From NCBI GenBank assembly GCA_030737835.1, contig CM060847.1, positions 9,810,704 to 9,874,703 of the forward strand: a DNA stretch of 64,000 bases. The letters are read 5' to 3'. The stretch is from Acorus gramineus (lineage: Eukaryota; Streptophyta; Magnoliopsida; Acorales; Acoraceae). Made by a program: the position numbers and the translations under genes. Each line of letters opens with the position of its first letter. Positions within the stretch are counted from its first letter, which is position 1. Shown here piece by piece: positions 57,961-64,000 of the stretch. Below the pieces are notes generated by a model. The model did not search any database, had not been told where the DNA came from, and was given only the letters and a program-made list of their open reading frames with translations.

Positions 57961-60550
57961 ATGATAAAATGGGGGGACCTGTACACGGTGATGACGGCGG
58001 TGGTGCCGCTATACGTGGCGATGATACTCGCCTACGGCTCCGTCCGGTGGTGGCGGATCTTCAGCCCCGACCAGTGCTCCGGCATAAACCGCTTCGTCGC
58101 CATTTTTGCGGTACCGCTTCTGTCCTTCCACTTCATCTCCACTAACAACCCTTACACGATGAACCTCCGCTTCATCGCCGCCGACACCCTCCAGAAGCTC
58201 ATCATGCTCTCCGCACTCACCGCCTGGACCACCCTCACCCGATCCGGATCGCTCGATTGGATGATCACGATATTCTCATTGTCCACCCTCCCAAACACCC
58301 TCGTCATGGGGATTCCCCTCCTCATCGCCATGTACGGCGACTACTCGGGGTCGCTCATGGTCCAGGTCGTCGTCCTCCAGTGCATCATCTGGTACACTCT
58401 GTTGCTCTTCCTCTTCGAATACAGGGGAGCCAAGCTTCTCATCATGGAGCAGTTCCCGGACACGGCGGCCTCGATCGTTTCTTTCAAGGTGGACTCCGAT
58501 GTGATGTCTCTGGACGGTCGGGATTTCCTCCAGGCCGACACCGAGGTCGGGGAGGACGGGAAGCTCCACGTCACGGTGAGGAAGTCGACCTCGTCGAGGA
58601 GGTCGGTGTCCATGGTGACGCCTCGACCGTCAAACCTCACCGGGGCTGAGATCTACAGCCTCAGCTCGTCGAGGAACCCCACGCCGAGGGGTTCCAATTT
58701 CAATAACTCCGATTTTTTCGCCATGATCGGCGGCGGAAGCGTCCACCATCAGTACCCGATGATGCAATCTCGACCGTCCAATTTCGGCCAGGCCGATCTG
58801 TACTCGCTCCAGTCCTCACGAGGCCCCACGCCGAGGCCGTCTAACTACGACGACACCGGCTCGCCCCGGTTCGGGTACTACCCAGCGCAGCCTCCGCCGA
58901 CGACGGCGTCCGGATCGGGCTACCCGGCGCCGAATCCGGAGATATCCGCCTGTCTTAACGGCGTCGCTTCCGGCGGCGGAGCGAAGGAGGGGAAGCACGC
59001 GTCGGCGGCGATGAAGACGACGGCGGCCGCTGCGGCGGCGGACGCGAAGGAGCTGCACATGTTCGTGTGGAGCTCGAGCGCGTCGCCGGTGTCGGAAAGC
59101 GGCGGGGGTGGACTCCACGTCTTTGGCGGCCAAGATTTCGCCACGTCAGAGCAGTCCGGACGGGCTGATAACGGCGGAGCGAAGGAGATCCGCATGATCG
59201 TCTCCTCCGACCATCCCCAAAACGGCCCCAACAAGCGTAATTTCAATAACCATCCGCTTCAACTTCAATTTTTTCGCAATTAAAAAACCTCCTTTAAATA
59301 TTTTTATTTTTTTGAAACAGCGATACCAGAAGTGGAAGACTGCGGAGGAGAGGACTTCAGCTTCACAGGGAGAGAAGACGAAGATGAAGATCACGAGAAG
59401 GGGGGACCGACGGGTCTGTCGAAGCTGGGGTCAAGTTCGACGGCTGAACTCCGGCCAAAAGACGGCGGAGAGACGTCGGACGGCATCGGAGGGGTCACCG
59501 GAAAACAGATGCCTCCGGCGAGCGTGATGACGAGGCTGATCCTTATCATGGTCTGGCGGAAGCTCGTCCGCAACCCCAACACCTACTCAAGCCTCATCGG
59601 CCTCATCTGGTCCCTCGTCTCCTTCCGGTCCGTCCACGTTTGTTTTTCTCCCCTTTTTAACCTCTTCTGCGTTGCACGAGACCGCAGTATCTCAGTTTTT
59701 ACTGTGCAGGTGGCACGTGGCAATGCCGAAGATCATCGAGAAGTCGATTTCCATCCTCTCCGACGCCGGTCTCGGGATGGCAATGTTCAGCTTAGGTGAG
59801 TCCATCAGTCTACGTGGCGGATTTTCAGCTGTCTGATCTTTTCGTCTTTTGTTCGGTGGACCCCAAAAAGCGGCGCATGTTACCGCGACAGCTTTCCCGC
59901 CTCTTCCCATGCTTTGCTTCCTATCGTCCCGACCTACGGATAGCGACAGCCGTGTCTTTATTTGACTGAAATGCCCTGCCCCCACCCCTCCCATTTCATG
60001 TATCGTGACCGTACAATAAAATGGGCCTATGATATGGACGGCGGGGGATTGATTTAGACTTTTGTGCTCTTCATCGCCAGGTCTGTTCATGGCGCTGCAA
60101 CCGAAGATCATCGCGTGCGGGAACACCGTGGCCTCGTTCGCGATGGCCGTCCGATTCCTTACGGGACCAGCGGTGATGGCCGCGGCATCCATTGCAGTGG
60201 GACTGCGCGGCATGCTCCTCCACGTGGCGATCGTACAGGCGAGTGAACCTCGCCATTGGACGATTCAGATTAAAAACTGAAACGCTGACCCACATTTTAT
60301 TTTATTATTTTAAACAGGCAGCGCTTCCTCAGGGGATCGTACCGTTCGTCTTCGCAAAAGAATATAACGTTCATCCCGCCATTTTAAGCACTGCGTAAGC
60401 ATTTCAAAAAATCATAAAAACATATTATTATAATCAACTTATCGTTATATAAAGTGACAATTTCGTGATTTTGGTAAATCCAGGGTTATTTTCGGGATGC
60501 TTATTGCTCTGCCGATCACCCTCCTCTACTATATAATACTCGGATTATAG
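57961..60550 (+). CDS. Auxin efflux carrier, PIN3/4/7 type
   Basis: Six exons (57961-59236, 59321-59627, 59710-59795, 60081-60238, 60318-60394, 60484-60550) encode 656 residues, a long canonical PIN. The protein exports auxin across the plasma membrane. An N-terminal helix bundle ([43 protein letters not shown]) and a C-terminal bundle ([52 protein letters not shown]) bracket a hydrophilic loop. Three TPRxS-type sites ([21 protein letters not shown]), targets of PID-type kinases in this family, are in the loop, and NPNTYS is at residues 510-515. Loop text such as [17 protein letters not shown] and AKEIRMIV, plus [10 protein letters not shown], places it with PIN3/4/7. The intron after 60238 uses CAG|GCGAGT, a GC donor. 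Exon 1 is GC-rich. Confidence 0.95.
60239..60317 (+). other. GC-AG intron in the PIN3-like gene
   Basis: The donor is CAG|GCGAGT and the acceptor AAACAG|GCA. Only this border keeps [15 protein letters not shown] in frame; the nearby GT would shift the frame. GC donors with an otherwise strong consensus make up a small minority of plant introns. Confidence 0.85.
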
Positions 60551-63394
60551 CGCACACAAAAAAAATAAACTCTCAACGAAAGACCGATAGAGAAGTATCG
60601 GTGGATTATATTGTACAAAACGATCCACCAATTCTGTCCGTCTAGATGTGGGACCACCAGAAACACCCATCGAATTGATTCGGAGAAACTCTGATTGGTA
60701 CTGGCAGACTCTGTGGGAAGAATTCGATTCGAAGAGATCAAAGGAGAGGTTGTACTATAAACTTTTTTTTTTTTTTTTCTTTCTTGATAATAGTATACGG
60801 TTCTCTTTCGGTAGCTCTTTTTTTTATGGGAGAAAAAAAAAAAAAACAGATGGTTCACTTTTTTTGGTACAATTTTTAAGGAGTAGATCCAGCAGGATTT
60901 CCGGGTTTTGCTTCCCTGGTTCCCCACTATCACCAAAAGCTTTCATTTAATGATCCCCCGATGAAACAAAAAGGGAAAATCACTATAAAAAAGAAAAAAG
61001 TCTCTTGAAAGTTAAAATACATGAATCTATCATTTTTTTTAATAATATAAAAAAAATCTTATTTTATAATTTTAAAAACACTAAATGCTCACAAACCTTA
61101 TGTAATTAGATTTTTAAAATATTTCATATCTCTTAATGTTGTTAAAATATTTCATCATTTTAATTTTGTTAATGTAATTCACATATTTTCATATAGAAAA
61201 ATTTTTGCTTTAAATTCTTTGTTATTATGTAGATTTTGTAAGATATGTGACAATGTAATTTGAGTTTTGATAATAAACTCCATATTGATACTTAATTAAA
61301 AAATGAATATGTATTAATAATGCCATAAAAATATGTGAATAGCCAAGCAAAAAATATGTGAATAATCAAGCAAAAAAAATGTGAGTAAGAATTTAGAATA
61401 TTAAAATATTATTTATTGCATTGAGACACAACACATATTTAAATTACACTTTATGATTATACACAATGAAAAATGATAAACAACATCATAGAAGACACAT
61501 ATAAGAAACACACAATATATTATATAATAACAAAATATCTAAGGGGATTGAGTTGGATCATATAGAAAGAGAATGTTGTTTTGTAGAAAAAATAGGTTTT
61601 TGGTATGAAATAAACTAATTAGAGGGATGTCATGAATTTAATTATATAAGGGTAGATTAATCTTTTGTATTTTCAAAAGTGTTAAATGAGACTTTTTTAG
61701 ACATAATTTTAAAAAATTACTAATTTATGTATTTTTAACTTTTATTAGTTTTTTTTATTTTTTCCCTCTAATATAATGTTAGGTATAGCCTCATATGCAT
61801 CTACACATAATTTTTTTTTTTAAATAATAATATCATTTAATGAATTACATGTTTGGATAAAAATTATATATATTTAACTAATTAAAAAATATTATGAAGA
61901 TATATACCTCTTCATCTAAAAAGTTATATAACTCACTGGATAATTAGCATGTTGTTGAAAACTGCATTTAAGAATATAAAAATGACAGAAAAAAAAAACC
62001 GATCCATCACCGTCCATCCAGTGTTCTTCACATACAGTTATTTTAAGTGTGGAATCACATTCTTTCTCGAGACCTTAAAATGAAACACTGTAAAAAAAAA
62101 AATTAAAAAAAAAAAATGCATTGCACCCGAAATCATGGTGTGGCTGGATGTAGGATTTGCGGGGAACACACGGCGTTTCTCCCGTTAAAAATGAAAACGA
62201 GGGATCTGTTTTTTTCGGGATGGAACGTGGCCGGGGTTTTGAGAAAGTTGAAGGGGCTATTGGTAGTTGTGAAAAGGGAGGGGGGGGGGGACCAACATAC
62301 CCCGTGAAAGAAGAAGAGGCTTTAAATGGAACCCGTCACGAACACGTGGTATGCTCGTGGTAGAGGGGGCAGGGTTCATTAGAGTCCCTATCAGTAAATG
62401 AATAACATGTCGGAGGGTGTTTTTGTAATTTGGGTTTTGATTGAAGACAGATATAGAGAGAGAGAGAGAGAGAGGGGTCTGTCAGTCTGTGTGGTATGTG
62501 AAGTAGATGTTGCGAATGTGACAATCATTAGACAATCATGACTAACAACTAACAAGCTTAGATGAAGCTGAGGAAATGAGCACAAACATTACCTGATGCG
62601 GGGGATGTTTTATCCATCCATTTCTAAAATGTTACTGCCCATTCATATACACTTGGGGGGACCTTAGAGAACTTATCGGGCTAATGTATACTATTTTGAA
62701 ATTAAAATTAATGCTACATTTTGAGATTGAAAATTGGCATTAACATTTTTCGAACACTTTAAATAGTTGTTTATATAGTGCTATTACATTCGGTTATTTT
62801 TATGGTTCTAAAGAGAAACGTGTATTTCATTAGCTCTGTATTTTCATTGTAATGAGGTATTTATCAAGTTAAAAAAAATATAATTTAATTCATTGAAATA
62901 TCTATTTTATATTTTATAAAAACATATATCTTATTCGAAGAGATAAATAATTTTTAAAAAAGGTGTATATGAAATCTGTGTTTTGGACTACAACTCTGTT
63001 TGACCACTTGTTTTGGGTTGTTTTCAGCTTCTTTAAAAACTAAAAGTCGTTTAATTAAAAAGGTGTCACCATCATTACAACAAAAAAGATGTCTCAAAAA
63101 CTGTGTTTATTCCAACAAAACCAGCTTGTTCTGTAATGAGCAACAAACATGATTCTTTGATTACTTAAAAAGTAGCTCTTATGATTATATCTGAAAAAAT
63201 TATGTATAAAGCTTAAAGATATTTTACAAATTATGTTTTTAAACGCACCATAGGGTAACCTCTTTTTTCCTTTTTCTTTTCTGCATGTTAAGGCTGAATA
63301 GAGTTGAAAATGGGCCGCACATTAGTTGAAGTTTCAACGTTTGATACCCACACACGTGAAAAAGGCAGTTCAGGTTTCAGTTGGATTTGTACAA
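60551..63394. other. Gene-free AT-rich tail
   Basis: AT-rich dispersed repeats lie at about 61790-61930 and 62855-62960, a G run at about 62280-62290, and a GA run at about 62455-62474. Short open frames near 62.1 kb look spurious. Confidence 0.5.
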
Positions 63395-63679
63395 GGAAAA
63401 AGATACATTTAGCATCCATTACAGCTCCAATTACAATCTATATATACTATTTTTCTTTTTTAAAAAAATCATCTCTTCATTTGAAGTGTATGTTGTTATA
63501 TGAAATGATGTATATGCTGAGATACAATAGTGTATTTTTTTTTAGTTAAAAAAAAAAAAGAAATTGTGTCATAGACCACGATAAAAACTATATACTATGA
63601 TAGAGCAGTATATAATGCACTATCATAATGTATCAGGCTGCGAACGAGACTATAAACAGGGCTGCGTGTATCAGCGCTC
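63395..63679 (-). mobile_element. MITE family G, inverted copy with 9-bp target duplication
   Basis: Left GGAAAAAGATACATTTAGCATCCATTACAG and right GGGCTGCGTGTATCAGCGCTC match the two ends of 28594-28816 in reverse. TTTGTACAA flanks it at 63386-63394 and 63680-63688. Confidence 0.8.
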
Positions 63680-63688
63680 TTTGTACAA

Positions 63689-64000
63689 ATTGTACCTAAC
63701 CCATTCACTTCGATCTTGAGTAAAAATGCTCGTCTGATCTTTATTTCGGAATTAGTTCATTACATTGCCGATTTTACTTGTAATTATTTTGGAAATTAAA
63801 TTAAAGTGATTCACAAGGGATGAATCTTATTGAAAAGGGTTAAAAAAAATATTTTAAGCTCTATTTGGATAGATAATTAAATTATACTGAAGTTTATAAT
63901 TATTCTAGTATAGATAAGGAATAAATGATTTTCTTTTGTTTGATTTTTTTTAATAATTCCCGTTAGAAAACATAATAATAATAAAAACTTTGTTTAGTTC
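63689..64000. other. AT-rich end of window
   Basis: Nothing recognised. Confidence 0.5.

Noticed and set aside
42008..60550. Idea that the RHD6-like and PIN3-like genes form a root-development cluster
   Set aside because: They are 15 kb apart, on opposite strands, with TE-filled DNA between; nothing indicates co-regulation.

Overview
This is a flowering-plant nuclear DNA window. The genes have many short, AT-rich spliceosomal introns, the families are plant-specific (PDR-type ABCG, PIN, RSL/RHD6 bHLH, plastid L31), and AT-rich intergenic DNA is full of small transposable elements. The species cannot be fixed. The PIN protein is of the PIN3/4/7 type, so a eudicot or another non-grass angiosperm is likely; that is inference.

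Layout. At 0.7-1.1 kb is the first exon of a clavaminate-synthase-like dioxygenase gene (minus) whose remainder lies off the left edge or is lost. At 1.7-9.1 kb is a complete PDR/ABCG transporter (minus, 22 coding exons, 1433 aa by my splicing). At 10.2-12.4 kb is a TE-rich spacer with a long hairpin, two copies of one MITE family in opposite orientation, and one Tourist-like MITE with TTA duplications. At 13.6-19.7 kb is a domesticated hAT transposase gene (BED finger plus hAT dimerisation domain, 683 aa). At 20.8-21.4 kb is plastid ribosomal protein L31. At 23.9-25.4 kb is a cytochrome b561. Its last exon and 3' flank are duplicated 3.1 kb downstream, and one duplicate carries a non-autonomous hAT insertion with an 8-bp target duplication whose empty site survives in the other copy. 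From 29.4 to 39.0 kb there is no gene, only SINEs, MITEs and minisatellites. At 39.07-41.66 kb, minus strand, is a non-coding LTR retrotransposon with LTRs, tRNA-Met-type primer site, polypurine tract, a GC-rich minisatellite interior and a perfect 14-bp hairpin near the primer site. At 42.0-43.3 kb is an RHD6/RSL1-type bHLH gene (minus, 309 aa). From 43.4 to 57.9 kb there is again no gene but several MITEs and SINE/LTR remnants. At 58.0-60.55 kb is a complete PIN3-like auxin efflux carrier (656 aa, one GC-AG intron). The tail is AT-rich and holds another MITE with a 9-bp target duplication.

The genes do not form a pathway or cluster; plant genes are normally independent units. RHD6-like (root-hair initiation) and PIN3-like (auxin transport) both touch root development, but nothing in the sequence links them. 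I found no previously undescribed multi-gene system. The most unusual items are the minisatellite-filled LTR element, the duplicated terminal exon with patchy divergence, and the dated hAT insertion. All exon borders come from reading frames, GT/GC-AG sites and remembered family conservation, with no transcript evidence.
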